Source: Anaerolineae bacterium
GTDB taxonomy: Bacteria > Chloroflexota > Anaerolineae > Caldilineales > Caldilineaceae
Assembly: GCA_030432295.1 (NCBI GenBank)
Contig: JAUIHI010000007.1
Coordinates: forward strand, 124,001 to 188,000
Length of the DNA stretch: 64,000 nt
Direction: 5' to 3'
The first letter of the stretch is position 1; each line of letters starts with the position of its first letter. The notes below the pieces were generated by a model. That model did not search any database. It was given only the letters and a program-made list of their open reading frames with translations, and was not told the DNA's origin. This document shows positions 1 to 8,031 of this stretch, in pieces. The position numbers and the translations under genes are program-made.

Positions 1-676
1 CTTTGTGGGGAACCAGCAGCGCATCGGCCAACCCAACGCCGGAATCGTCGAAGGGCGCGGACAAATCCCGACCTTCGATGGCTTTGCGGATAAGGGAGTA
101 GCCATTTGTGTGGGGGCTGACGCTGGGCAGACCGATGAGAACGTCGCCCGCCCGCATCGTTTCCGTGCGGGGCAGGAGTTCGCCCCGGCCTACCACGCCG
201 ACGATTGTGCCCGCCAGATCAAAGCTGCCGGGTGTATAGACGCCGGGCATCTCCGCGGTCTCCCCGCCCAGGAGCGCGCAGCCGATGGCCCGGCAGGCAT
301 CGGCCACACCGGTCACCGCGGCGGCCACGTGCTCCGGCACAATTTTGGAGGTGGCGATGTAGTCCAGAAAGAAGAGTGGCCGCGCGCCCTGCACCAGAAT
401 GTCATTGGCGCAGTGGTTCACAATGTCGTGGCCGATCCCTTCCCAGCGGCCCACCTGCGCGGCCAGCTTGACTTTCGTCCCCACTCCGTCGGTGGAGGCC
501 ACCAACACAGGATTGGCGGGCAGATCGGTCAGCGCAAAGAGGCCGCCAAAGCTGCCCACATCGGCCAGGACATTCGGCGTGTGGGTGGCGCGCACACTGG
601 CTTTCATCATTTCCACGGCACGGGTAGCGGCGTCGATGTCCACCCCCGCAGCGGCATAGGCAGAAGGTTCAGGCAT
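1..676 (-). CDS. purM: Phosphoribosylformylglycinamidine cyclo-ligase (AIR synthetase), 3' part outside window
   Basis: PurM closes the imidazole ring of FGAM to give AIR, the fifth step of de novo purine synthesis. The first 225 residues are visible; the rest lies beyond position 1. Seen: an N-terminal 'YAAAGVDIDAA' as in PurM, then 'ASTDGVGTKVKLA', 'HDIVNHCANDILVQGA' and 'GGETAEMPGVY', the ATP- and substrate-binding segments of the family. The ATG at 676 overlaps the last codons of the upstream hicB gene by 8 bp, so the two are probably co-transcribed. A long plus-strand open frame over the same bases is an antisense shadow. Identity is secure; only the C-terminal half is missing. Confidence 0.95.
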   Translation of the reverse strand, partial: MPEPSAYAAAGVDIDAATRAVEMMKASVRATHTPNVLADVGSFGGLFALTDLPANPVLVASTDGVGTKVKLAAQVGRWEGIGHDIVNHCANDILVQGARPLFFLDYIATSKIVPEHVAAAVTGVADACRAIGCALLGGETAEMPGVYTPGSFDLAGTIVGVVGRGELLPRTETMRAGDVLIGLPSVSPHTNGYSLIRKAIEGRDLSAPFDDSGVGLADALLVPHK

Positions 677-881
677 ACATCAATTTCCCTTTGGGTTCGG
701 GTATATGTCGCCCCATCTCGCGGGCAGTTTCAACCCACTCCCGGATAACTACCTCCACGTTTGCTAATGCCGCCTGATAAGTCGGGCCGTCGGCCATACA
801 GCCAGCCAACTCCGGCACCTCGGCAATAAACGCTTCATCTTCATCGCTCCAGAAAAGGATAACTTCATATTTACTCGTCAT
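669..881 (-). CDS. hicB: HicB-family antitoxin-like protein
   Basis: A 70-residue protein with the partial RNase-H-like HicB fold: 'YEVILFWSDEDEAFIAEVPELAGCMADGPTYQAALANV' style spacing with the conserved AxVPEL-GC-A-G-T pattern (residues 5-40). It lacks a long C-terminal DNA-binding tail, so it is a short HicB. HicB proteins bind and neutralise HicA mRNA interferases. It overlaps the upstream hicA by 11 bp and the downstream purM by 8 bp. The toxin-first order is the usual one for hicAB. The location inside the purine cluster is unusual. Confidence 0.85.
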   Translation of the reverse strand: MTSKYEVILFWSDEDEAFIAEVPELAGCMADGPTYQAALANVEVVIREWVETAREMGRHIPEPKGKLMYA

Positions 882-1128
882 CGGACACCATCCTGTATTT
901 GATCAAAACCCCACGCACTTGTCGTACTTGATATGCTTTCGCTTTGCTACCTTTCGGTTGCAAGTTGAGAATCTCCTCGACATCAGCGCGGGTAAAGATA
1001 TGATGACTACCGCGAATTCGCTCTTCAAAGCCAAGTCGAGACAAAGCATTTTTGAGGTCACTGAAGTCGATATTCGCATCGGACTGCCCGCGCAGAATAC
1101 GTTCCAAAACCCGTTCATACCGCGGCAT
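871..1128 (-). CDS. hicA: HicA-family mRNA interferase toxin
   Basis: An 85-residue protein with a dsRBD-like HicA fold. Residues around 22-50 read 'FSDLKNALSRLGFEERIRGSHHIFTR', containing the G-S-H-H segment whose His is the catalytic residue of HicA toxins. The C-terminus 'KAYQVRQVRGVLIKY' is the usual closing helix. It is somewhat longer than the minimal about 60-aa HicA because of an N-terminal helix. It starts 54 bp after the HMG-CoA reductase stop and overlaps hicB by 11 bp, typical translational coupling of a toxin-antitoxin pair. Confidence 0.87.
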   Translation of the reverse strand: MPRYERVLERILRGQSDANIDFSDLKNALSRLGFEERIRGSHHIFTRADVEEILNLQPKGSKAKAYQVRQVRGVLIKYRMVSDDE

Positions 1129-1181
1129 TTTACACCCTCACATCTGAATCCGTGCCTACCCAACTACTCCGTGTCCATCTG

Positions 1182-2723
1182 TTACCGATTGCGTCCGTAC
1201 TGCTCGTGGCTGCTCACCCAATCCAGCGAACTGATGGCCGCTGCTAGGGAAAGCTCACCGGCCAGGACCGTCCCCGCCACAATTTCGGCGAATTTGTTGA
1301 CTTTGCCCTTGCCCACACAGCCCAGTAAATCCAGACATTCCCGCTGGGTAGCCAGACCCGTGCCGCCGCCGTAGGTCGCCACAATCAGCGAAGGAATAGT
1401 GATGGAGATGTAGAGATCGTTCTCCGGCGTCAGTTCCGTGTAGAGAATCCCCGCCGATGACTCGGAGACGTTCGCCACATCCTGGCCCGTGGCCATAAAG
1501 AGCGCAGTGATGGCGTTGGCCGAGTGCAGCCCATTGTTGTTGACCCCGGCCAGCAGAGAACCGATGTTGGCAACGCCGTAGTGATAGGACAACTGCTCCG
1601 GCGTCACCCGCATATTCTGGATCAGCACATCCCGCGGCACAATCGCCTCGGCAGTCACCCGCTTGCCCCGGGTGCGCATAATATTGACCTGGCTGGCTTT
1701 CTTGTCCGTGGCAAAGTTGCTCTCCAGGAAGAAGCGCTGGACGCCGGTGTAGTTGTCCAGCACCCAGGAACAGGCGGCAAAAGTGGCCCGCCCCACCATA
1801 TTTTGCCCGGCTGCATCGCCGGTGGTGTAGTTGAAGCGCAAGAAGGCGAATTTATTGGACTGGTAGCAGTCAATGTTGTCCAGCTTGGCCACACTGGAAG
1901 TCGCCTCCGCGTGCTCGCGGATGGCGTCCATATTCTCATCGACCCATTTGACAAAATCCCGTGCGCCACGCGCATCCTCGAAAATGAAGACCGGCGCACG
2001 CTGCATCGCATCGGCCACAACCGTACACTTGACCCCGCCACTCAGATTGAGCAGTTTCATCCCCCGGTTGTAGGAAGCGACGAGCGTGCCTTCGGTCGTC
2101 GCCAGGGGAATGATGAAATCGCCCTGCGCGTGCTCACCGTTGATTTTCAGCGGCCCGGCGAAGCCCAGGGGAATCTGCACGACGCCAGTGAAATTTTCCA
2201 CATTGCCCGCTGTGCTGTGGGCGTCGAAAGAATAGTGGGCGATGTGCTCGACTTCGGTCTCGGCAAAGTCGGCCACAAAGCGCTGGCGGGCCGCGATAAT
2301 CTCCGGGCTGTAGTCGTCGTTGCGGTCCCGGGGGATGCTGGTCAGTTTGTTGGTTTCGGAAATGGCGTCGTCCACACTGAATTTGATGCGGCCAAAGGGT
2401 TTGGTCTTGACCGCCAATTCAATTTCGTGCTTGCCCTTGGCCAGGTTATCACCGCTGATCTGCACGTCCACAATCTGGCGCAGGGGAAAGTCGATGGGCG
2501 TCGCTTCGCTGATGGTGGACGGTTTCACCTGTTGGCCGTTGCCCAGGTCCAGGCTGATGGCGCTGGCAGGCACAGTCTTGCCGTCGATGCGCACCTCTTG
2601 AAATTCGGTGATGTGGGCGTCGCTCAACCGGTTTTTGATATTGAAACGCACCCCGCCATCCACATTTTCCAGACTGCCAAAAGTGTAGAGCCGCTTGAGC
2701 AACATACTGGGAATCAGCGCCAT
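1182..2723 (-). CDS. Hydroxymethylglutaryl-CoA reductase with an extra N-terminal domain
   Basis: A 513-residue enzyme reducing HMG-CoA to mevalonate, the committed step of the mevalonate isoprenoid route. Seen: 'ATTEGTLVASYNRG' (catalytic Glu region, about residue 200), 'TTGDAAGQNM' (the DAMGMNM-like NAD(P)H-binding loop), 'NNNGLHSAN' and a terminal 'SSHEQYGRNR' carrying the C-terminal catalytic His. The organisation is closest to class I reductases. The first 120 or so residues precede the catalytic core, look beta-rich and have no membrane segments, so this is not the eukaryotic sterol-sensing anchor. The gene lies between purD and hicA on the same strand. No other mevalonate gene is in the window. 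Confidence 0.9.
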   Translation of the reverse strand: MALIPSMLLKRLYTFGSLENVDGGVRFNIKNRLSDAHITEFQEVRIDGKTVPASAISLDLGNGQQVKPSTISEATPIDFPLRQIVDVQISGDNLAKGKHEIELAVKTKPFGRIKFSVDDAISETNKLTSIPRDRNDDYSPEIIAARQRFVADFAETEVEHIAHYSFDAHSTAGNVENFTGVVQIPLGFAGPLKINGEHAQGDFIIPLATTEGTLVASYNRGMKLLNLSGGVKCTVVADAMQRAPVFIFEDARGARDFVKWVDENMDAIREHAEATSSVAKLDNIDCYQSNKFAFLRFNYTTGDAAGQNMVGRATFAACSWVLDNYTGVQRFFLESNFATDKKASQVNIMRTRGKRVTAEAIVPRDVLIQNMRVTPEQLSYHYGVANIGSLLAGVNNNGLHSANAITALFMATGQDVANVSESSAGILYTELTPENDLYISITIPSLIVATYGGGTGLATQRECLDLLGCVGKGKVNKFAEIVAGTVLAGELSLAAAISSLDWVSSHEQYGRNR

Positions 2724-2808
2724 CGGGTCATCCTCTCTATTGTTGAAAGCAAATAAGCACAGGTGAAGCTATTATCGGCTCTTTCGTGGCGAAAACCAAA
2801 GTTGGGCT

Positions 2809-2873
2809 GATTCCGGGAATCGACCAGACCAAACTCGGATAGCCCTATCAACAGCCGATCGATTCCCGGAATC
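2809..2873. terminator. Inverted repeat between HMG-CoA reductase and purD
   Basis: Perfect 15-bp arms at 2809-2823 (gattccgggaatcga) and 2859-2873 (its reverse complement) separated by 35 bp. Each arm is itself nearly palindromic around TTCCGGGAA. It sits just downstream (3') of HMG-CoA reductase's start side and immediately beyond the purD stop on the minus strand. There is no U-tract, so it may be a transcript-end structure, a protein-binding site or a repeat rather than a strict intrinsic terminator. Confidence 0.5.
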
Positions 2874-2875
2874 GG

Positions 2876-4144
2876 TCACTGCTGCGGACGCGCAATATCC
2901 GTGCGCCAGACCGCGCCGTCAAAGCTGATGTGGGCCAGCCCGGCATAGGCTTTCTGCGCGGCCCCGGCCAGATCGTCGCCCAGGCCAGTGACCGAAAGCA
3001 CCCGGCCGCCGTTGGTAAGCAGTTGTCCGTCGGCCAGGGATGTCCCCGCGTGGAAGACGCTGCACCCGGCAGCTTCTGCCCCGGCCAGCCCGTCGATTGG
3101 CTCGCCCTTGGCGTAGTCGCCCGGATAGCCGCCGGAAGCCATCACAACCGTCGTGGCCGCGCCCGCCCGCCACACCGGCGTCATTGCGTCCAACCGTCCA
3201 TCGATACAGGCCTGCATCAGATCGACCAGATCGCTCTCCAGCAGAGGCAGCACCACCTGCGTCTCCGGGTCGCCGAAACGGCAGTTAAACTCAATCACCT
3301 TCACCCCGTCATCGGTCAGCATCAGCCCGGTGTAGAGAACGCCCACATAGGGTGCGCCCTCAGCGGCCATCCCGTCGATTGTCGGGCGCAGAATCGTGCG
3401 TTCCACCTCCGCCAGCAGTTCCGGTGTGGCCAGGGGCGACGGGGCAAACGCGCCCATCCCGCCGGTGTTTGGCCCAGTGTCGCCGTCGCCCCGCCGCTTG
3501 TGGTCCTGGGCCGGGGGCATCACACAGAGCGAGCGGCCATCGCTGAAAGCCAGCACAGACATCTCCGGGCCGGTCAGCCGCTCCTCGATCAGCACCGTTG
3601 CGCCCGCCTCGCCAAAACGTCCCTCCACCATCACAGAGCGTAGCACATCCACAGCCTCGTCCCGGCTGTCGGGTAGAATCACCCCTTTGCCTGCGGCCAG
3701 ACCGCTGGCTTTGATCACCGGCACTGCGCCCAGGATACCGACAAAATCGGCTGCACTCTCAAAATCGGAAAAGACCTGGGCCTGGGCCGTGGGAATTCCG
3801 TGACGATGCATAAAGGCTTTGGAAAATGCCTTCGAACCTTCCAACTGGGCCGCGGCCTGCACCGGGCCAAAGATACGCAGGCCCGCGGCCTGGAAGCGAT
3901 CGACGACGCCTGCCACCAGAGGGACTTCCGGCCCGACGACGGTCAGATCGATGGCCCGTTCCTGGGCAAAAGCCAACAGCCCAGTCAGGTCGCTGTCGCT
4001 GATGGGGAGATTCTCACATTTGGCCGTCGTAGCTGTGCCGCCGTTGCCAGGGGCCACAAAAATCCGCTCCACCTGGGCAGACTGGCTCAACTTCCAGGCC
4101 AGCGCGTGTTCCCGCCCGCCAGAGCCGATGAGTAGTAGGTTCAT
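2876..4144 (-). CDS. purD: Phosphoribosylamine-glycine ligase (GAR synthetase)
   Basis: A 422-residue ATP-grasp enzyme that joins phosphoribosylamine and glycine to form GAR, step two of purine synthesis. Seen: 'GSGGREHALAW' at residues 7-17, 'KASGLAAGKGV' (ATP-grasp lysine region), 'DHKRRGDGDTGPNTGGMGA', 'EFNCRFGDPETQ' with the Mg-binding acidic residues. Length matches stand-alone bacterial PurD. The ATG at 4144 follows an AAGGAA-like site. It lies 252 bp downstream of purF with no recognisable gene in between. Identification is secure. Confidence 0.97.
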   Translation of the reverse strand: MNLLLIGSGGREHALAWKLSQSAQVERIFVAPGNGGTATTAKCENLPISDSDLTGLLAFAQERAIDLTVVGPEVPLVAGVVDRFQAAGLRIFGPVQAAAQLEGSKAFSKAFMHRHGIPTAQAQVFSDFESAADFVGILGAVPVIKASGLAAGKGVILPDSRDEAVDVLRSVMVEGRFGEAGATVLIEERLTGPEMSVLAFSDGRSLCVMPPAQDHKRRGDGDTGPNTGGMGAFAPSPLATPELLAEVERTILRPTIDGMAAEGAPYVGVLYTGLMLTDDGVKVIEFNCRFGDPETQVVLPLLESDLVDLMQACIDGRLDAMTPVWRAGAATTVVMASGGYPGDYAKGEPIDGLAGAEAAGCSVFHAGTSLADGQLLTNGGRVLSVTGLGDDLAGAAQKAYAGLAHISFDGAVWRTDIARPQQ

Positions 4145-4396
4145 ACAATCTCATTCCTTGCTTTGAAAACCAATTCAAGACCAGCGCCGGTTGAGTAGGA
4201 GTCGCTTCAGAAAGCGGGGGCTGTTTCCCGCCGTATCGAAACCTAGCGAGTAGATTCAGAATTGCTCATAAACCCGTTCGCTTGATTTCGATACGCCCTT
4301 CGAAGACTCCGGGCTACTCAATCAGCGCTCACTAGCCCACTCTGTACATTACACTGTGGCTTCGCCACCTCACGTAGCACGGAGTACGCAGTAATT

Positions 4397-5848
4397 TCAA
4401 TCTCCCCACACCCCGGCAAACTTCTCCTTCTCCTGGAGTTCGATGTAGGGAATCGGTGTGCTGAAGGGATATTCGCCGGTGAAACAGGCGTTGCAATAGC
4501 CGCTCTCGGCTTGCAGGGCGGTCATCAATCCATCAATTGTGAGATAGGCCAGGGAATCCGCGCCGATGTGTTCGCAGATTTCGTCCAGGCTCTTGTGGGC
4601 CGCGATCAGTTCGCTCTGGCTTGCCATATCCACCCCCATAAAACAGGGGAAGCGGATGGGCGGACAGGCCACCCGCAGGTGTACCTCCGCCGCGCCCGCA
4701 TCGCGCAGCAGTTGTACCAGCGGCCCGCTGGTGTTGCCCCGCACAATCGAATCGTCCACCAGCACAATGCGCTTGCCGGCCAGGTTGTCGGGCAGGGGAT
4801 TGAATTTCATCGCCACGCCAACTTTGCGTAGCTCATCCGTGGGCTGGATGAACGTGCGGCCAATATAGCGGTTTTTGATCAGCCCTTCGCTGTAATCGAT
4901 GCCGCTCTGCTGGGCATAGCCGATGGCGTGGGGTGTGCCGCTGTCGGGCACAGGGACGACAATATCAGCGTCCGCTGGGGCTTCCCGCGCCAGTTGACGG
5001 CCCAATGCCTGGCGCACGGTATGCACCTGTTTGCCGCCCAGCACACTGTCAGGCCGGGCAAAGTAAATTTGCTCAAATGTGCAGAAGGCGAGCTTCTGCG
5101 GTTCTGCGCCCTGGACAATTTTGTAGCCATCTTTGTCGAGACGGACGATTTCGCCGGGCGCCACTTCGTAGATTGTGCGTCCACCGATGGCGGAAAAGGC
5201 ACAGCTTTCCGAGGCCAGGGCATAGCCCCCCTCAAACTCGCCCAGCACCAGCGGACGCAGTCCCCAGGGGTCGCGCACGCCGTAGACCGCATCTTTGGTG
5301 AGAATCGTCAACGTATACGCACCCTCGGCCCGGTCCATCAGTTGGCTGATGCGGGCAAACCAATCGTCCCCCCGGAAACGGGCCAGCAGGTGGATAATCA
5401 CTTCGCTGTCGGTGGAGGTGGAAAGACCGACCCCATCCTCCAGCAGTTCCCGGCGCAGTTGGGGCGCGTTGATCAGATTGCCGTTGTGGCCGATAGCCAG
5501 CGGCCCGTTGAGGGTTTCCAGAATGTAGGGCTGGGTGTTGCGCAGCTTCACCGAGCCGGTAGTGGAGTAGCGGGTGTGGCCAATGGCCAGATGGCCGCGC
5601 AGATGGCTGAGATTCGCTTCGTTGAAGACCTGAGAGACCAGCCCCATCCCTTTGTGGATGTGGGCCGTGTGGCCATCACAGCTTACAATGCCCGCGCCCT
5701 CCTGGCCCCGGTGTTGCAGGGCGTAGATGGAAAAATAGGCCAGCCGTGCCGCATCGGGTTTGGGGCTATAGACGCCAAAAACCCCACACTCTTCGTGGAG
5801 ATCGTCGCCGGACCATTCGTCTTTGTGCAACTCTGCGTAGGGAAACAT
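4397..5848 (-). CDS. purF: Amidophosphoribosyltransferase
   Basis: PurF transfers the glutamine amide to PRPP, the first committed purine step. The start was moved to the ATG at 5848 because GGGAGG stands five bases upstream; the open frame extends 24 codons further, but only through an intergenic palindrome. From this start the nucleophile is Cys21 ('EECGVFGVY'), so a 20-residue propeptide must be removed, as in Bacillus-type PurF. The glutaminase half is followed by the PRPP loop 'RIVLVDDSIVRGNT'. Late cysteines ('SGYCNACFTGEYP' and upstream Cys residues) fit the Fe-S-containing class. The product has 483 residues. Confidence 0.96.
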   Translation of the reverse strand: MFPYAELHKDEWSGDDLHEECGVFGVYSPKPDAARLAYFSIYALQHRGQEGAGIVSCDGHTAHIHKGMGLVSQVFNEANLSHLRGHLAIGHTRYSTTGSVKLRNTQPYILETLNGPLAIGHNGNLINAPQLRRELLEDGVGLSTSTDSEVIIHLLARFRGDDWFARISQLMDRAEGAYTLTILTKDAVYGVRDPWGLRPLVLGEFEGGYALASESCAFSAIGGRTIYEVAPGEIVRLDKDGYKIVQGAEPQKLAFCTFEQIYFARPDSVLGGKQVHTVRQALGRQLAREAPADADIVVPVPDSGTPHAIGYAQQSGIDYSEGLIKNRYIGRTFIQPTDELRKVGVAMKFNPLPDNLAGKRIVLVDDSIVRGNTSGPLVQLLRDAGAAEVHLRVACPPIRFPCFMGVDMASQSELIAAHKSLDEICEHIGADSLAYLTIDGLMTALQAESGYCNACFTGEYPFSTPIPYIELQEKEKFAGVWGD

Positions 5849-5882
5849 TTTTCCTCCCAGAAAGGGAAGGACTGCGGACGGC

Positions 5883-5937
5883 AGACGAAAGACGAACGTC
5901 TGGTGGAACGCTTGCTCCAAACGTTCGTCTTTCGTCT
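5883..5937. repeat. Heptamer-periodic palindrome between purF and purK
   Basis: Perfect 17-bp arms at 5883-5899 and 5921-5937 built from a 7-bp unit (cgtcttt/cgtctac/cgtctat and complement). Weaker copies of the unit continue outward and supply the purK stop codon at 5943-5945. On the other side, they create the spurious N-terminal extension of purF. Confidence 0.85.
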
Positions 5938-5942
5938 ACCGT

Positions 5943-7172
5943 CTATCGTCCTCCCAAAGATTTTCGCGCCGATAGCGCGGTCTCTAACGCTTCTTCCACT
6001 GTCTCCGCGGTCACCGTCACGTGGCCCATTTTGCGCCCAGGCCGGGCCGCGGACTTTCCGTACAAATGCAGTTTGGCCGTGGGGTAGGCCAGCAGCGCAG
6101 CCCAGTCCGGTTCGCCCTTCGCCCACAGATCGCCAAGCAGATTGACCATCACAGCGGGCCGCACCTGCTCGGACGACCCCAACGGCAGCCCACAGACCGC
6201 CCGTGCCTGTTGCTCGAACTGGCTGGTCACTGCGCCCTCAATCGTCCAGTGGCCGGAGTTGTGGGGGCGGGGCGCGATTTCATTGATGAGCAGGCGACCG
6301 GAATGGGACGCGAATGATGCGGACGCAGATGACGCTGAAAAGATAGATTCACGCTGATTTTTTTTGGGCAGCAGGAAAAATTCCACGCAGAGAACACCTA
6401 CCACATCCAGCGCTTCCATCAGGCGGCGGGTTAGTTGCGCCGCTTCTGCCACCACTTCTGACGAAACCTGCGCGGGGGCGATTGTCACGTCCAGAATGTG
6501 GTTGGCGTGGCGGTTCTCCACCAGGGGAAAGGCGGCAAACGCGCCGTCGAATCCTCTTGCCGCCACCACCGACACCTCCCGCTCGAAGGGGACAAAAGCC
6601 TCCAGAATGGCGGGCTGTCCGTTCATCGCCTGCCAGGCGTCTTCGGCCTGGGACGGGTCGTCGATCTTCACTTGGCCTTTGCCGTCGTAGCCAAAAGCCG
6701 CGGTTTTCAGCACAGCAGGCGTGCCCAACTTCGCCAGTCCTGCCTGCAAATCGGCCAGCGAATGGACCAGCGCAAAGGGTGTCACCGGCAGTCCCGCCTC
6801 GGCAAAAAAGCCCTTCTCCCGCAGCCGGTTCTGGGCCACGTGCAGAACGTGACCGCCGGGTCGCACGAGTTTGCCCTCTTCCGCGGCAATCTCTGCCACG
6901 TGGCTGGGCACATTCTCAAACTCGAAAGTCACCGCGTCCACACCCCGCACAAACGCCCGCACAGCGTCCTGGTCGTCGTAGGATACACAGATTTCCTGCG
7001 CCGCCACCTGTCCGGTGGGCGTGTCGCGCTCTGGCGAAAAGGTATGCACCCGAATCCCCAGCGGGTGCGCGGCCAGGGCCAGCATCCGCCCTAACTGGCC
7101 GCTGCCGAAAACCCCAATAACTGGGGGGGACTGGAGATTGGGGATTAGGGATTGGGGATTGGGTGTGGACAA
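5943..7172 (-). CDS. purK: 5-(carboxyamino)imidazole ribonucleotide synthase
   Basis: PurK carboxylates AIR to N5-CAIR using ATP and bicarbonate; PurE, encoded just upstream, takes the product. Seen: 'GVFGSGQLGRMLALAA' near residue 20, 'VTFEFENVP', ATP-grasp residues in 'ILEAFVPFEREVSVVAAR', and 'NEIAPRPHNSGHWTIEGA'. Two parts look alien. The first 17 residues ('MSTPNPQSLIPNLQSPP') are encoded by a heptamer repeat at the purE junction. About 23 residues around position 275 ('NQRESIFSASSASAS') are encoded by another intergenic-type repeat inside the C-terminal half. Both keep the frame. The start at 7172 is 3 bp after the purE stop. Confidence 0.94.
   Translation of the reverse strand: MSTPNPQSLIPNLQSPPVIGVFGSGQLGRMLALAAHPLGIRVHTFSPERDTPTGQVAAQEICVSYDDQDAVRAFVRGVDAVTFEFENVPSHVAEIAAEEGKLVRPGGHVLHVAQNRLREKGFFAEAGLPVTPFALVHSLADLQAGLAKLGTPAVLKTAAFGYDGKGQVKIDDPSQAEDAWQAMNGQPAILEAFVPFEREVSVVAARGFDGAFAAFPLVENRHANHILDVTIAPAQVSSEVVAEAAQLTRRLMEALDVVGVLCVEFFLLPKKNQRESIFSASSASASFASHSGRLLINEIAPRPHNSGHWTIEGAVTSQFEQQARAVCGLPLGSSEQVRPAVMVNLLGDLWAKGEPDWAALLAYPTAKLHLYGKSAARPGRKMGHVTVTAETVEEALETALSARKSLGGR
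6307..6362. repeat. 'aatcagcg/ctgcgtc'-family repeat inside purK
   Basis: Read on the minus strand this is a run of 'aatcagcgtgaatc... tcagcgtcatctgcgtccgcatcattcgcgtcc'-type words seen elsewhere in the window only between genes (14033, 20247, 60258). It inserts a Ser/Ala-rich stretch between 'FFLLP' and 'GRLLINEIAPRPHN' of PurK without breaking the frame. Confidence 0.7.
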
Positions 7173-7196
7173 TCTCTACTCCCCAATCTCTAATTT
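7130..7196. repeat. Heptamer-periodic inverted repeat across the purE-purK junction
   Basis: The left arm is built of gattggg/gattagg heptamers (about 7130-7162); the right arm is the complementary 'caatctct actccccaatctct' at 7171-7196. It encodes the last residues of PurE (KLEIGE) and the first 17 of PurK, and holds both the purE stop and the purK start. Confidence 0.8.
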
Positions 7197-7682
7197 GTCA
7201 TTCATCACCTGCTCGGCTCGTTTGTGACGAAACTCCGCCAGCTTCTCCCGCAGCTCTGGGCGGGAATTGCCCAGAATCGAGACGGCCAGGAGCGCGGCGT
7301 TGATGGCTCCGGCTTTGCCGATTGCCATTGTGGCCACGGGCACACCCGCAGGCATCTGCACAATCGAGAGCAGAGAATCCATCCCGCTCAGGGCCTGGCT
7401 CTGCACAGGCACACCGATGACGGGCAAAAGGGTGTGGCCCGCCACCATTCCGGGCAGATGGGCCGCGCCCCCCGCGCCGGCGATAATCACTTCCAGGCCC
7501 CGGCCCGCGGCGTCGTGGGCGTATTCCACCATCAGGTCCGGCGTGCGGTGGGCCGAGACGATGCGGGTTTCGTGGGGAATGTCGAAGTTATGCAACGTTT
7601 CCGCGGCGAACTGCATACAGCGCTCCCAGTCGGATTTGCTGCCCATTATGACGCCGATGAGTGGGGTGGGGGTTGTGGTCAC
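7176..7682 (-). CDS. purE: N5-carboxyaminoimidazole ribonucleotide mutase (class I PurE)
   Basis: A 168-residue mutase converting N5-CAIR to CAIR. Seen: '[14 protein letters not shown]' at residues 9-22, 'SAHRTPD', '[17 protein letters not shown]', and '[17 protein letters not shown]', the class I PurE signatures. It pairs with purK, 3 bp downstream. The final residues come from the heptamer repeat spanning the junction. Class I assignment follows from the presence of purK and from 'GSKSDW'. Confidence 0.96.
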   Translation of the reverse strand: MTTTPTPLIGVIMGSKSDWERCMQFAAETLHNFDIPHETRIVSAHRTPDLMVEYAHDAAGRGLEVIIAGAGGAAHLPGMVAGHTLLPVIGVPVQSQALSGMDSLLSIVQMPAGVPVATMAIGKAGAINAALLAVSILGNSRPELREKLAEFRHKRAEQVMNDKLEIGE

Positions 7683-7739
7683 GGGAATTGTCCTGTTTTG
7701 TGCTACGTACTGCGTAAAAGTGGGACGCTGATGGTTGCT

Positions 7740-8012
7740 CTACTGCTGATTCGCTGTGCGACTGCGCTCGGCCAGCCAACGCTGGAAGGATTTCTCGCTC
7801 TCACCACTACGCCGTCCAGCCAGTAGCCCTTCCACGCCGATATACTCGTCCAAATCCGGCCAATGGATAGCATAGCCGTCGCCGAGTAGCTCCCAGTTTT
7901 GGCGTTCCTCGTCGGTAGCGTGTTGGAGACGAGGATACCAGTCGAGTGGTATCGTCAGTTGACGCTGATCTTCGAGTTGGACAATCAATCCCTCCTGATG
8001 AACAGTCGGCAT
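7740..8012 (-). CDS. DUF2442-like small protein
   Basis: A 90-residue protein: 'IVQLEDQRQLTIPLDWYPRLQHATDEERQNWELLGDGYAIHWPDLDEYIGVEGLLAG' carries the pattern of DUF2442 (sensing of a hydrophobic strand, W-P-R, then 'IHWPDLDEDI-V--LL-G'). DUF2442 proteins are often next to toxin-like DUF4160 proteins and are suspected antitoxins; no such partner is seen here. It sits alone between purC (20 bp upstream) and purE (57 bp downstream), same strand. Function is inferred only from family association. Confidence 0.75.
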   Translation of the reverse strand: MPTVHQEGLIVQLEDQRQLTIPLDWYPRLQHATDEERQNWELLGDGYAIHWPDLDEYIGVEGLLAGRRSGESEKSFQRWLAERSRTANQQ

Positions 8013-8031
8013 TTCAACTCCCTTTTCACAC

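Noticed and set aside
5-748. Plus-strand open frame at the left edge
   Set aside because: Antisense to purM, which shows all family motifs on the minus strand.
4145-4396. A possible gene or riboswitch in the purD-purF gap
   Set aside because: No ORF with a ribosome site and no purine-riboswitch-like three-way junction with the conserved loops could be recognised.
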